DNA of 41,347 bases, taken from the IMG/VR virus record IMGVR_UViG_3300025889_000082, positions 1 through 41,347 of that record, one strand, 5' to 3'. The notes beneath the pieces are model-generated. The model searched no databases. It saw nothing but the letters and a program-made list of their open reading frames with translations, and was not told where the DNA came from. A program made the position numbers and the translations under genes. The first letter of the stretch is position 1, and each line of letters starts with the position of its first letter. This document shows, one piece after another, positions 1 through 10,900 of the stretch. Source of the stretch: a virus.

Positions 1-1
1 A

Positions 2-3000
2 ATTGAATGGTTAAGAAGTGTTACTTTCTGGGGTAAGCCTAAAGAAGGTAAAGGTGCTGGTTATAACAGTATGTGGTTTGAGAGAGTGGGTACAGGTGAA
101 GAAGGTGAGTTAAGATTATTCTTCTCTGGAAAAGGAGAGAGTGTATCTTTCACTCCTTTAGCAATGGCAGAACAAAAAGAAACAATTCTTACTATTGTAC
201 AAAATATGTACAACAACGTTAATGCTAGAAAGGTACAAAATACAGATGAATATAATTTACCATATGAAGAGATTATAGGTATTGGTGAAAATGGTGTTCC
301 ACAAACTAAAGAGTGGCAAAACTACCAAACATATTTATTATCAGATGAGGGAAGAACAGCTGATGAGATTCCTTTATTCACTGATATTGCTGCTTTAGAA
401 TCTCCTGAAGATACTAATAGAGAGGGTGTATATTTTACACTAAGTGATGCTGCTGAGAACTTCACTATGTCAGAGGTGGTTAGAACTGTACCAAAGACTG
501 TTACTCCTGGTGGAATTAAAACTACAGCTGCTACAGTTACACAAACCACTCCTTATGGTACACAAGCTGGTCCTACATTAACCACTTCTACAGAATCTTT
601 AGAAGAAGAGTTTAAGATAGGAGAAACAAAAGAAGCTCCTATAGAGAAAGCACCTAATTCAAACTTTGTATTAGATGGTAAGACTAAGAATGTATTTGTT
701 TCTCCAAAAGGAACAAGAATAGCTTTCACAGCTAATCGTGACTTATTGGCTAAAGGAGATATTGATAATGGTATTAAGATATTAAAAGGAGAAGATTTAG
801 ATAAAGCTGAGCAAGCTTTAATTGCTGCAAATACTAAGAAGGAAGATGTAGGAAGAGCTTTAAAAGCCCCTATTGCTAACATGTTAAAGGTGCCTGTACA
901 AAAACAGGCTATTGAAGAAGATGAAGAAAGCTTTGCAATTCCTGATGAGCAAGATGCAGATGAGATAGTAATACCAGTTGCAGAACCAAAAGCTGAAGCA
1001 GAGATTACAGTGAAGGGACCTAACGTAAGAAATAGTGCTATCAAAGCTGCCTTATTAGAAGATGAAGAAGGAGACTTACGTGAAATCATAGAGAAGAAGA
1101 ATAAGATATTCAGACCTGAGAACTGGTCTAAGGTGGAGAAGTGGTTAAAGACCATCTTACCTGGTAACCTATCTGTATACAGAGTGGCTAATGTCATCAA
1201 AGCTACAGGAGGAAGAAAGGCTTATGGTATGTATAAGAAAGGTGCTATCTATGTAACTCAAAATGCAGAAGCTGGTACAACATACCATGAGGTGTTCCAT
1301 GCTATATGGAATATGTTTAGCACTCCTAAAGAACGTAAGGCTATTGTAAATGAGTTTAAGAATAGACCAGGTAGCTTTGAAGATAGAGTTACAGGACAGC
1401 AGGTTAAGTATTCTGAGGCAACTCCTGCACAAATCAAGGAACAATTAGCAGAAGAGTTTAGAGAGTATGTATTAGAGAATAAGCTACCACCTAAACCAGC
1501 TGATGGCAGACCTTATATTATTAAGTTGTTTAGTGAGTTACTTCACTTTATTAAGACTTTCTTTACAGGACCTCAGGCAGCTAGAAACACAGAAGAGTTA
1601 TTCAAGAGAATAGGAGAAGGATTCTATAAGAATGCATCTCCATATGCTTCTAAGTTAGGGTTAGCTCAGGCTGGTATCATTGATATTGAAGATGCCATGG
1701 GTGATCCAACTAGTGAATACAGTTTGATTGCAAAAGGTTTGACAGGAGAGAATGTACATGACATCATTCAACAGATGACATATTCCACTCTTACCAACCT
1801 TATTGCTACTAACCAAAGCTTATTTGAAATAGAATCTCAAGATAGAGCTTCATTATATAAAGAGGCTAAAGATAACCTTGAATATACAGTGGTTGGTAAG
1901 GTGAAGAACATAGCTGCTAAGATGCTTGCTGAAGGAAAGATTACAAAAGAAGAAGCAGCATCTGATATTGCAGAAGCTGAGCAGTTATATAAGATTATAG
2001 ATAAAAACTGGGATGAGATAACTCAAATCTTTGAAGAACAATTGTTATCTTATTCTATTAAGTTTGATGATAATGACCAAACTCAGTTAACAAATGAGAA
2101 CAATACAGGTAGAGGTGATCATCATGACCAAGAGAAAATAGATACATTTAAGAAAGCAAATGCTGCTATTAAGTTGTTGTTTGCTACTATTCCTTACAGA
2201 AATACAAAAGGTAAAAGAATATTGTCTTCAATCAATGGTGTTAAGTTAATACCAATGAGTAAGGTGTATATTGATTTGAAGAACGCTTTATACAATGCAG
2301 ACACTATTGATGATATGATGGAGAAGCTACGTGAATATGTAGAATCTCAAAAACCTGAGTATAGTGTAATATATGAAAGACTTACTAAACAACCAGTTAC
2401 TGAGAAGTTAAATCCTTATGCTAAGGCATCCACTGAGGCTGATCTTCAATTAGCTGCATCTTTCTATGGTGTAATGAAAGGACAAGCTCCTGATGTAGTT
2501 ACAGTGTATACACTTCCTGATGGAACTGTTACAACTACTGATATGTCTGTTGGTACAGCAGCTAAGCAAATTGCTGTTGATATGGAAAATAGCATTATTA
2601 GTTCTATACAAAATAACTTAGGTAAGTATTTCACATTTGATGCTGCCAATAAGATGTATAGAAACATCAAGAGAAACATTGATGATGAGAAGTTAGGAAC
2701 ATTAGAAAAGAGTGTAGCATTCCTTAAGTCATTAGGAATAGAAGTTCCTGCTAGAATGATTAGAAGATTTGGGTTTGAGAGTGATTTCAATAAGGCAGTT
2801 GCTGGTTTAAAAGCAAACTTATTAGCTGCTGATGAGATTAAGTTCATCTCTACTAAAACTATTAACACGTCTGGTAGAATAAGAGAAATCTCTGAAATGC
2901 TTGCTAAGATTCAAAGCCCTGACTTTGAGAGCACATACTTTAACTTAGAAGGGGATAGAGTACAGTCTTTCATTGGTGGTAACGTTATTAGTAACTTACA

Positions 3001-6000
3001 TGACTTCTTAATCAAGATTGATAATAAGAAACAATTAATTGGTTCTAGATATGAGTATTTACTTACAGATAAGTTTGCTAATATAGGTTCTGTATTCATG
3101 GACAAGATCTTTGATAAAAACTCAGGAAACAAACTTCCTAAAGGGAATGACTTCTTAAGTACAGCTTATGCTGGTGGTATGATTGATGAAGGTCTTGGCA
3201 AAAGAAAAGACCCATCTAGTCTTAGCCCTAGCGAGCGTTTGAAAGAAGAGTTAAATCTTAACTTAGCAGGTTACTATATGAACCTTGTTCCAGGAGATGC
3301 CTCTTTGGAATGGGCAAATTATGTAGGTAATAGTATTTTATTAAACAGTTTAAAGAAAGATAATAGTCCAATACACAGAGTATTTAGAGGATACTTCCTA
3401 TCAGAGTTGGCTGTTTCTAGAGAGAATAGACCTATTGTACAAGATGAGAATGAGACTAGAAAGTCTACAGACCTACGTTTCTTCAAGAATATATTAGGAC
3501 CAGAGTTACATAGTGAAATTTTAGCATATGATCCAAAAGGACAAAAGTCTCTTGAAGATGTTTATGATCACTTTGAACCAAAGATAAACAGAGCTATAGA
3601 TGCTTTCATTAAGAAGGATGTAGAGAGAAGAAAGTCTGTATATTCTAACTATAATCTTCTTTACTTAAATGAGAAAGGATATAACTTTAATGGTATAGAG
3701 TTTGAGAAGAAGGAGGCTTTGAGTGAGAATGATGTAAATGTAAATCTTACATACTTATCTGTTAACTATATGATTAACAACATAGAGTTACACAAACTTA
3801 TTTACTCAGATCCATATTTCTACAAGGATGAACTGAAGCGTATTAAGAGCTTCTTATCTCCACGTCAAGCCCTTGTATATGGTTCATCCATGTTCAACGC
3901 AGCTTTAAACAATGTATATAATGAAGGTTACACAGACATTGAAGACATTGGTTATACTAACTTCTTAGATGACTATTTCAAAACAATCACATTAGAAGAT
4001 GTCAAAGGTATAGCAGATGTAGAAGGATTTAGTAAAGAGTATGCATCTTACACTGAAACTGATGGTGCTGGTATGATTACTGCTAAGGCATATCGTAACT
4101 TTAGAATACGTGCTCATAACTGGAATCCTAATGAAGAGAGACAATATAGATATGATGTAGCATTTGAAAAGAGAGAGAAAGGTCAAAAGCTTTCTCCTAA
4201 TGAACTGAACTTATTAGAAGCAGGAAACCCACAAGTGAAGAGTGCTTACACTCCATTAAAGCCAATTGTGGCTGGAGCTAAGATGAGTAAGAATCCTTGG
4301 AATGATGTGGTGTTAGATAAGTTTGCACTTTATCCATTGAGTTTCAGAGTGTTACATGAGATTAATAAAGATTCAAATGCTGTTAAGTTATACAATAAGA
4401 TGCAAGCATCTAAAGTTGACTACGCTGTATTTGATAGTGGTAGAAAGGTAGGTGGTGGTAATTTGATTAAGGTATATGATGAGAAGGGTAACTTTAATGA
4501 CACTCTTGTTGCTGAGGCAGATAAAATCACTGTACCATTTAGTATCATAAGTGTACAGTCTGAAGTGCCTTCAAAGGATGCAGCTTTTGTAACAAGAGGT
4601 TCTCAAATCACTAAGTTAGTTACATTAGACTTCTTACAAGCTGGTGTACCTATTGACTTTATGCCTGATGAGAAAGACTTTAACAAACGTCTAGCTGCTT
4701 GGGAAGAGCTTAAGGATGAGAAAGCTATGGCTGATGCATCTCCATTATTCAAATATATACTTGAGAACCAGGATTTATTAGAGGAGATGATTAACATAGG
4801 TTATAAGAATCTTCTTGATAAGTTAGGTATTAAGCAAACTAAACAAGGATTTGAGGTTCTAGACCCTGAGAAGATTGCTCAAACATTACGTTCTGAGTTA
4901 TTCAAAAGAGAGGTGAATCGTAATATAGTGGCTGCACTTACAGGCTTTGAAAAAGGTCAAGTGTTGATTGAAGCTAGTCCTATGTATAGCCAAGTGAGAA
5001 ACATTCTTTACTCTATCATAGATAAGAACATTGTACGTCCAAAGATTAGTGGTGGAATGAAGGTACAGATTCCTTCTACAATGTTTGAATCAGTAAGACC
5101 TGTGTCAGATAAACCAGGATTGTATGAGTCAAATGTATTGAAGTTTTATGAGAAAGGTGGTGAGCGTGTTGCTGAGGTAATGGTAGGAAGATGGTTTGAT
5201 AGTGACATGTCTGATGAAGAGTTATTAAACTACTTAAACACAACCAAAGAAGGTCAGGCATTATTAAAGGGTGTAGCGTTTCGTATTCCTACACAGAAGC
5301 AAAACTCTGTGGATGTAATCAAGATAGCTAAGTTCTTACCTAAAGAGTTTGGAGACTCTGTAGTGGTTCCATCTGCATTGGTTCAGAAGGTGGGATCTGA
5401 CTTTGACATAGATAAATTGTCTATGTACTTCAAGAACATCTACAAAGGAAAAGATGGTAAGCCTAAGATGATTCCATATTTTGGAATAGGAGATGCTGCT
5501 ATCAAGAAGTTTGAAGAGTTGTTTGACAAGGGAGAGTTCTTAACTCCTGAGCAAGTACAAGAACTTGACAGATACATAGCAGAAGAAACATTCAGATTAG
5601 AAGACTTACTTGAAGAGCAATCTAATGCAAGTAAGTTGATCACAGCAATTGTTGGTAACTTAAATGGATTAGTGAATGAAGAAGAAATCACTCAAGAGTT
5701 CACTAAGGGTATCAAAGCTAAAGATCAATTAATCAATCTATTATATAAGAAGTCTATTGAGAACCAGTATATTCAGTCCCTTGAGAACATCATTGGAAGT
5801 GAAGCTAACTACAATAGATTAGTTACACCAAACTCTGCTAAGCCATTAAAAGACTTATCAACTGAGATTACAGGTAAATTAGGATTTGGTTCATTTGACT
5901 ATTCTTCTACTGACAACATGTTGAATCAAACGTTTATGTCTAGACTTAGACAAGCGTTTGTACGTGGTAAATATGCTATTGGTCTAGCTGCTGTAGCTCA

Positions 6001-7978
6001 GACTAACCATGCTCAGAACCAACGTTCTAATATGTATGTAGATAGAGGGTTAATGTATAAGTTAAGTAAGTCTGATCAAAAATGGTTAGGAGATGGTATT
6101 GTTAGATTTGATAAGTATAACACAGTTAATGTTAATGGCAGAACTGTTCCTAGCTTGTCTGGTATCAAAGATGCTAACAATAAGAATGATATCTCTGATA
6201 TTATAGGTATGTTCATTGATGGTTATGTGGATATTGCTAAAGGTCCATGGATTATGGAATTAGGTGCAAATCCTAACGTAGCTCCTACTTGGTTATTCTT
6301 AATTAAACTTGGAGTTCCAGTTAAAGATGTAGCATATTTCATGAACCAACCAATCATTCGTGACTACATGCGTGAGTTAGAGAACAGTGGATACAGTTGG
6401 TTATTTAATGATGCAATATTAGATAGAGTTAAAGAGTCTGAAAAGTATAAGGTGGAACCAAGTAAGGTGGCTGGTATTAAGAATATTCCTAATATCTCCA
6501 CACTTGATGCTAACTTAAGCAAAACATCATTTGATGCTAATGAAAAAGCTGAACAACAGTTCATCTTAAATGAGTTCTTGAAGTATGGTATGATGGCTAA
6601 CCAATTGTTTAAAGTGGTACAAGGTTCTAACTTTGACACAACAGCTTTCAATGACCCAATGTTGATCTTTAAGAAAGAAGAGCAATTGTCTCAAGCTAGA
6701 GAAACAATCATATCTTCTGTAGATAACTTATTAAACAAATCTTTTATAGGTAGATTAAGAGTGGGATTACGTGATAGTAGAAATGCTATTGGTGATACAG
6801 CATTGACTTCTGATACTAAGAGAGTAAGAGCTGTAATTCAGAATGTGTTAAGACCTTATGTAAACCTATCTGATAGACAATTTGTTAAGGTGGCTAGAAA
6901 GGCAGTTAATGATTTATTTGACTGGGCTGTACAAACTAACCCAACATTCAAGATTAATATGGAGAAAGACTTATTATCTAAGAATGGTACAGCTAAAGAA
7001 ATCACAGACTACTTTAATAAGATTAAGAATGATGTTACACATGAGTTATATAATAATGTGATTGTCAATTCATTAGCTCCTAAGTTTTCTGGAGCTGAAG
7101 AAAGACGTCCTAATAACTTATACGTAACAGGTAAGGATAACAAGGTGTATGATCAGAATAAAATGATTTATGGCTTTGAAGAGTTGAGAAACTACATGGA
7201 AGCTACAGGAGATTTACCTTTGTATAAGAAGCTTGTTAAGCTTTCTATCTTACAGTCTGGATTATCTACTTCTCCTATATCTTTCACATCTCTTATCCCT
7301 TATGATGATTTTGTAGAAGAATACAATGAAATTTTGTCCAAGTTAGAAGTTTTACCTAACTTAGCTGACTTCTATACATTGAATGTTTTTGAGAGAAACA
7401 ACTGGAATGATGATGAGATTGTTCCTCATAAGAAAGCACAATGGAAGACTGAGAAGCAAAAGGATGGTAAGTTGAAAACTAGATATGACAACAATGCATT
7501 AACTATCTTAAACACTGGTGCAAACATTGCAATGAGAAATGGAACAATTCCTCAGGTAATTAAGATATCAACCTTGTCTAGAGAGAGCACTAAGGATATT
7601 ATTGTATATAGTTGGGAAGAGATTCCTAAAGGAAAGACAAGAGCTGAGATGGTCAAAGCATCTGATTTTTCTTTCATTAAGAAAGGATTATTCAAGAAGG
7701 TAACAGAAGATGGTGTTAATCCTTTGATTACTTATAATACTAAAGGATATACATTCATTGTTTATAAAGCTATCAATGCATGGGGTGATTCTTTCAGAGC
7801 TAATGAGTTCTATGACTATGCTGCTCAATCTAAGATTGACAATGGTTTTATGGAGGTGAAAGAAGTAGGTGATGAGGAGATTAATTCAATATTTATGTAT
7901 GGAGCTAAAACTCCTCCAACTCAAGCGTCTGAAATAGATGATGTATTAAACAAGAAAGATCAAGGCTGTAAAAAATAA
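2..7978 (+). CDS. Giant crAss-like virion RNA polymerase-like protein with zincin-like segment (5' partial)
   Basis: The frame is open from base 2, upstream of the first ATG at 71, so the gene is cut by the window start; residue numbers here count from that ATG (2,635 residues). Around residues 1777-1781 there is a DFDID motif (GSDFDIDKLS), preceded by FRIPTQKQNS about 45 residues earlier. This mirrors the R-x-PT-x-H-R ... DFDGD arrangement of the beta' double-psi barrel, and DFDID is the variant known from virion-packaged RNA polymerases of crAss-like phages (phi14:2 gp66). Such enzymes are injected with the DNA and transcribe early genes. Residues 406-410 form HEVFH followed by an EEF at 461-463, an HExxH zincin-like pattern that could process cargo proteins. 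The next giant gene follows after 12 nt. Polymerase-fold assignment is fairly secure; peptidase activity is inference. Confidence 0.75.
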   Translation: MEWLRSVTFWGKPKEGKGAGYNSMWFERVGTGEEGELRLFFSGKGESVSFTPLAMAEQKETILTIVQNMYNNVNARKVQNTDEYNLPYEEIIGIGENGVPQTKEWQNYQTYLLSDEGRTADEIPLFTDIAALESPEDTNREGVYFTLSDAAENFTMSEVVRTVPKTVTPGGIKTTAATVTQTTPYGTQAGPTLTTSTESLEEEFKIGETKEAPIEKAPNSNFVLDGKTKNVFVSPKGTRIAFTANRDLLAKGDIDNGIKILKGEDLDKAEQALIAANTKKEDVGRALKAPIANMLKVPVQKQAIEEDEESFAIPDEQDADEIVIPVAEPKAEAEITVKGPNVRNSAIKAALLEDEEGDLREIIEKKNKIFRPENWSKVEKWLKTILPGNLSVYRVANVIKATGGRKAYGMYKKGAIYVTQNAEAGTTYHEVFHAIWNMFSTPKERKAIVNEFKNRPGSFEDRVTGQQVKYSEATPAQIKEQLAEEFREYVLENKLPPKPADGRPYIIKLFSELLHFIKTFFTGPQAARNTEELFKRIGEGFYKNASPYASKLGLAQAGIIDIEDAMGDPTSEYSLIAKGLTGENVHDIIQQMTYSTLTNLIATNQSLFEIESQDRASLYKEAKDNLEYTVVGKVKNIAAKMLAEGKITKEEAASDIAEAEQLYKIIDKNWDEITQIFEEQLLSYSIKFDDNDQTQLTNENNTGRGDHHDQEKIDTFKKANAAIKLLFATIPYRNTKGKRILSSINGVKLIPMSKVYIDLKNALYNADTIDDMMEKLREYVESQKPEYSVIYERLTKQPVTEKLNPYAKASTEADLQLAASFYGVMKGQAPDVVTVYTLPDGTVTTTDMSVGTAAKQIAVDMENSIISSIQNNLGKYFTFDAANKMYRNIKRNIDDEKLGTLEKSVAFLKSLGIEVPARMIRRFGFESDFNKAVAGLKANLLAADEIKFISTKTINTSGRIREISEMLAKIQSPDFESTYFNLEGDRVQSFIGGNVISNLHDFLIKIDNKKQLIGSRYEYLLTDKFANIGSVFMDKIFDKNSGNKLPKGNDFLSTAYAGGMIDEGLGKRKDPSSLSPSERLKEELNLNLAGYYMNLVPGDASLEWANYVGNSILLNSLKKDNSPIHRVFRGYFLSELAVSRENRPIVQDENETRKSTDLRFFKNILGPELHSEILAYDPKGQKSLEDVYDHFEPKINRAIDAFIKKDVERRKSVYSNYNLLYLNEKGYNFNGIEFEKKEALSENDVNVNLTYLSVNYMINNIELHKLIYSDPYFYKDELKRIKSFLSPRQALVYGSSMFNAALNNVYNEGYTDIEDIGYTNFLDDYFKTITLEDVKGIADVEGFSKEYASYTETDGAGMITAKAYRNFRIRAHNWNPNEERQYRYDVAFEKREKGQKLSPNELNLLEAGNPQVKSAYTPLKPIVAGAKMSKNPWNDVVLDKFALYPLSFRVLHEINKDSNAVKLYNKMQASKVDYAVFDSGRKVGGGNLIKVYDEKGNFNDTLVAEADKITVPFSIISVQSEVPSKDAAFVTRGSQITKLVTLDFLQAGVPIDFMPDEKDFNKRLAAWEELKDEKAMADASPLFKYILENQDLLEEMINIGYKNLLDKLGIKQTKQGFEVLDPEKIAQTLRSELFKREVNRNIVAALTGFEKGQVLIEASPMYSQVRNILYSIIDKNIVRPKISGGMKVQIPSTMFESVRPVSDKPGLYESNVLKFYEKGGERVAEVMVGRWFDSDMSDEELLNYLNTTKEGQALLKGVAFRIPTQKQNSVDVIKIAKFLPKEFGDSVVVPSALVQKVGSDFDIDKLSMYFKNIYKGKDGKPKMIPYFGIGDAAIKKFEELFDKGEFLTPEQVQELDRYIAEETFRLEDLLEEQSNASKLITAIVGNLNGLVNEEEITQEFTKGIKAKDQLINLLYKKSIENQYIQSLENIIGSEANYNRLVTPNSAKPLKDLSTEITGKLGFGSFDYSSTDNMLNQTFMSRLRQAFVRGKYAIGLAAVAQTNHAQNQRSNMYVDRGLMYKLSKSDQKWLGDGIVRFDKYNTVNVNGRTVPSLSGIKDANNKNDISDIIGMFIDGYVDIAKGPWIMELGANPNVAPTWLFLIKLGVPVKDVAYFMNQPIIRDYMRELENSGYSWLFNDAILDRVKESEKYKVEPSKVAGIKNIPNISTLDANLSKTSFDANEKAEQQFILNEFLKYGMMANQLFKVVQGSNFDTTAFNDPMLIFKKEEQLSQARETIISSVDNLLNKSFIGRLRVGLRDSRNAIGDTALTSDTKRVRAVIQNVLRPYVNLSDRQFVKVARKAVNDLFDWAVQTNPTFKINMEKDLLSKNGTAKEITDYFNKIKNDVTHELYNNVIVNSLAPKFSGAEERRPNNLYVTGKDNKVYDQNKMIYGFEELRNYMEATGDLPLYKKLVKLSILQSGLSTSPISFTSLIPYDDFVEEYNEILSKLEVLPNLADFYTLNVFERNNWNDDEIVPHKKAQWKTEKQKDGKLKTRYDNNALTILNTGANIAMRNGTIPQVIKISTLSRESTKDIIVYSWEEIPKGKTRAEMVKASDFSFIKKGLFKKVTEDGVNPLITYNTKGYTFIVYKAINAWGDSFRANEFYDYAAQSKIDNGFMEVKEVGDEEINSIFMYGAKTPPTQASEIDDVLNKKDQGCKK

Positions 7979-7990
7979 AAATCAATCCAA

Positions 7991-10900
7991 ATGGCTGAAT
8001 GTCAAGTATTTAGAAATGATGATGGTGTAATTGAAAGAGTGGAAGCTCCTAATGGACAACCTTCCACTCTGTATAAAACTCTGCAAGATCTTGTAAAAGA
8101 CAAGGAGCAAGCTCTACGTCTATGGGCCCAAGTGTACACTGACTCATTTAAAAACTGGTTTGGTAATTGGGAAAAGGGTCAGGGTTCTAAAACAGTAGAT
8201 GCTAATGGTGAACCATTAATAGTTTATCATGGGGGTGGAGATTTAACAGGTAAAACAATTAATGTACCTTTTCATGTAGCTCCTTCTATGGAAGAGGCTG
8301 CTATATGGGCAAGTAGACCAGGCAAAACATATGGTGGAGGATTGTTTTCAAGAAAGGATCTTTTAGAACTTAATTATAATGGAGTAAAAGATAGTAGTGG
8401 AAAACAAATTAAGACAACTTTTGTACGTGATCCTAAAACAAAAGAATATACTCCAAGTGTAGAAAGAGCTATTGAAATACTAGATGAGTATGAAAAGTTT
8501 ACTCTTACTCCTCTTTTTATAAGCACACAAAATAATTGGGAAGAAACAGAACTTAATGGAAAAGAGTTAAAAGAACTTAGAATATTTAATCCTAATCAAG
8601 TTAAGTCTGTACTTAATGAAGGATCATTTGCTATTGACAAAGGTGGATATGATAATACACAGGTGAGAACTGAAGCTATCCCTAGTGGAGGAAATGTTGT
8701 AGAACGTAAAATGGCAAGAAAGTCTGAGCTTGAAGGACGTGGTGCTTTCAATGTACAGTTTATTGAGGGAGGTATTAAGTATAGCTTTGATCCTACTAAT
8801 ATCTACTTTCAGGATAAGGAAATGGAAAGCTCCACTGCATCTGCACAAACTATAGCTAAGATTAAAGAGGTGCTTAATAAGATGGGAGTTAGCATAGAAG
8901 AGTTATATAGTTATGCTAAGAAAAATAACATTGATGTAAAAGGCAAGTCTGGATTGGCTGACCTTACTAGAGGAGTCATAGCTATAGCTGACCAACAAGA
9001 AGGACAAGCATTAACAGAGGAGATGGTACACATAGCTACAGCTATGATAGAACAAACTAATCCTGCGTTAATCACTCAGATGATTTCTAAGATAGATAGA
9101 TTTAAGATTTATAAAGAAACATTTGAAGCATATAAAGATACTTACACACTTCCTAATGGCAAACCTGATATTCGTAGAATAAAGAAGGAAGCTGTTGATA
9201 AGTTAATAGCTGAGCTGATTGTTAACCAAATGGAAAACACAGATCAGTTCCCTGAATTAAGAGAAGAGGTTAACCAATCTTTTGTAAGAAACTTATGGAA
9301 TACTATTCTTGATTTCATTAAAGGAATGTATACCAAAGCAAACATTGATATATTTACAGAGGTAGCTTCTCAGATAGGATCAGGAGATATCAGTGGTGAT
9401 ATAGCTGACATGAAGCAAGGAGGTATATTCTTCCAGCTGTCTGATGCTCAAAAGAAAATTGTAGATAGCTTAGATCAAACTAAGAATACTATCACTAAGG
9501 TTTATGAAGATCAGGAGAAAGTAGATCCTATATTACTTGACTCAGAAGAAGCAAGTAACTACTATCAAGCTCAAAAGCCTGATGGTACCACTGAAAGAGT
9601 ACTTAAGAGAGTTACTGATAGAGTGAAGGCTTGGTATAAGAAGAAGTTCCCTGGAAAGATATTTACTAAACAGGAGAAAGAATTTAATGAATTAAAGAGA
9701 AAGTTTGGTGTTAAAGGTCACCAAGATCTTGAGGATATCCATCACAGATACTATAATGAAGATGGTACCAGAAGAGTAAAACCTATAGATGCTCCAAGCA
9801 CTTTCAACTTGGACACTAAACAAATGTACCAACTCCTTGAAAACTATTATGTAAAATTGATTGATAGTTTTGATAAGGATACAATAATTAGAGCTGAGGT
9901 TATTATATATAATTCTAAGGATAAAGAAGCAGGAACAATTGACTTCTTGGCAATTGAACCAGATGGTAAAACACACATCTTAGACTGGAAGTTCTTGCAG
10001 TTTGCAGAAGGTTCAGAAGATGTAGCATTCTTTAAACAAGGAGCATATGATATCCAGCTAGGAACTTACAAGGACATCTTACGTAATTATTATGGAGTGA
10101 AGAGTTTTGGTATGACCAGAGCTATTCCTATCATGATGAAGATGGAGATGGAAAATAAACCAGATGGTACTTCTGAGAATGTAATTAAAGGAATAGCAAT
10201 TGGTTCTGTAGATCCAAAACAAATCACAGACTTAAGATTGCTTCCTGTATCTGAGAAGACAGAATCTACTGGTTATCAAAAACTTGATAAGTATTTGGCT
10301 AAGTTGAATAGCTTATATGAACGTATTTCTAGTCAACCTGCAGAGGAAGAAGAGCGTCAGTTTAAGTATGCTCGTATGAGAGAACTTAAAAGAGCTATAC
10401 GTCTTGCACAAGGAACTGGTAATATTGCTGAATTAATTAATGTTATCTTAACTACTAGAGCTAAGGGAGAACAACTTATTAATACATATGATGTATCCTT
10501 TAAGAATAGAGATGCAAACTCTGAAGACTCTACCAATGAAGAACTATCTGAGTTTGCAGGAGAGTTAAGAAACTACATAGAAACTGCTGAAATCTTTGAT
10601 AGAGTGGATGCAGAAATTGGTGATCTTATCTATTCTCCTGAAATGGAAATAGATGCTAAAACAGATGAAGATAAGAAGTTACTTAATGAGTTAAAGACAT
10701 TAAGAGATAATCTTAAGCGTGAGGGAGAAAATATCTACAAGTCCAAGCAAGAGCTTATTGACATTGCCTTCAAGTTTGCAGATAAACATATTGGTCAAAG
10801 AAACTTAATCACAGGTCTGACTAAGCCTGAAGCTGTTACAAAAGGTTTGGCTTCCAACTTTAGAGGCTTAGAAGACTTAGGACAAAGATCTTTGAATATA

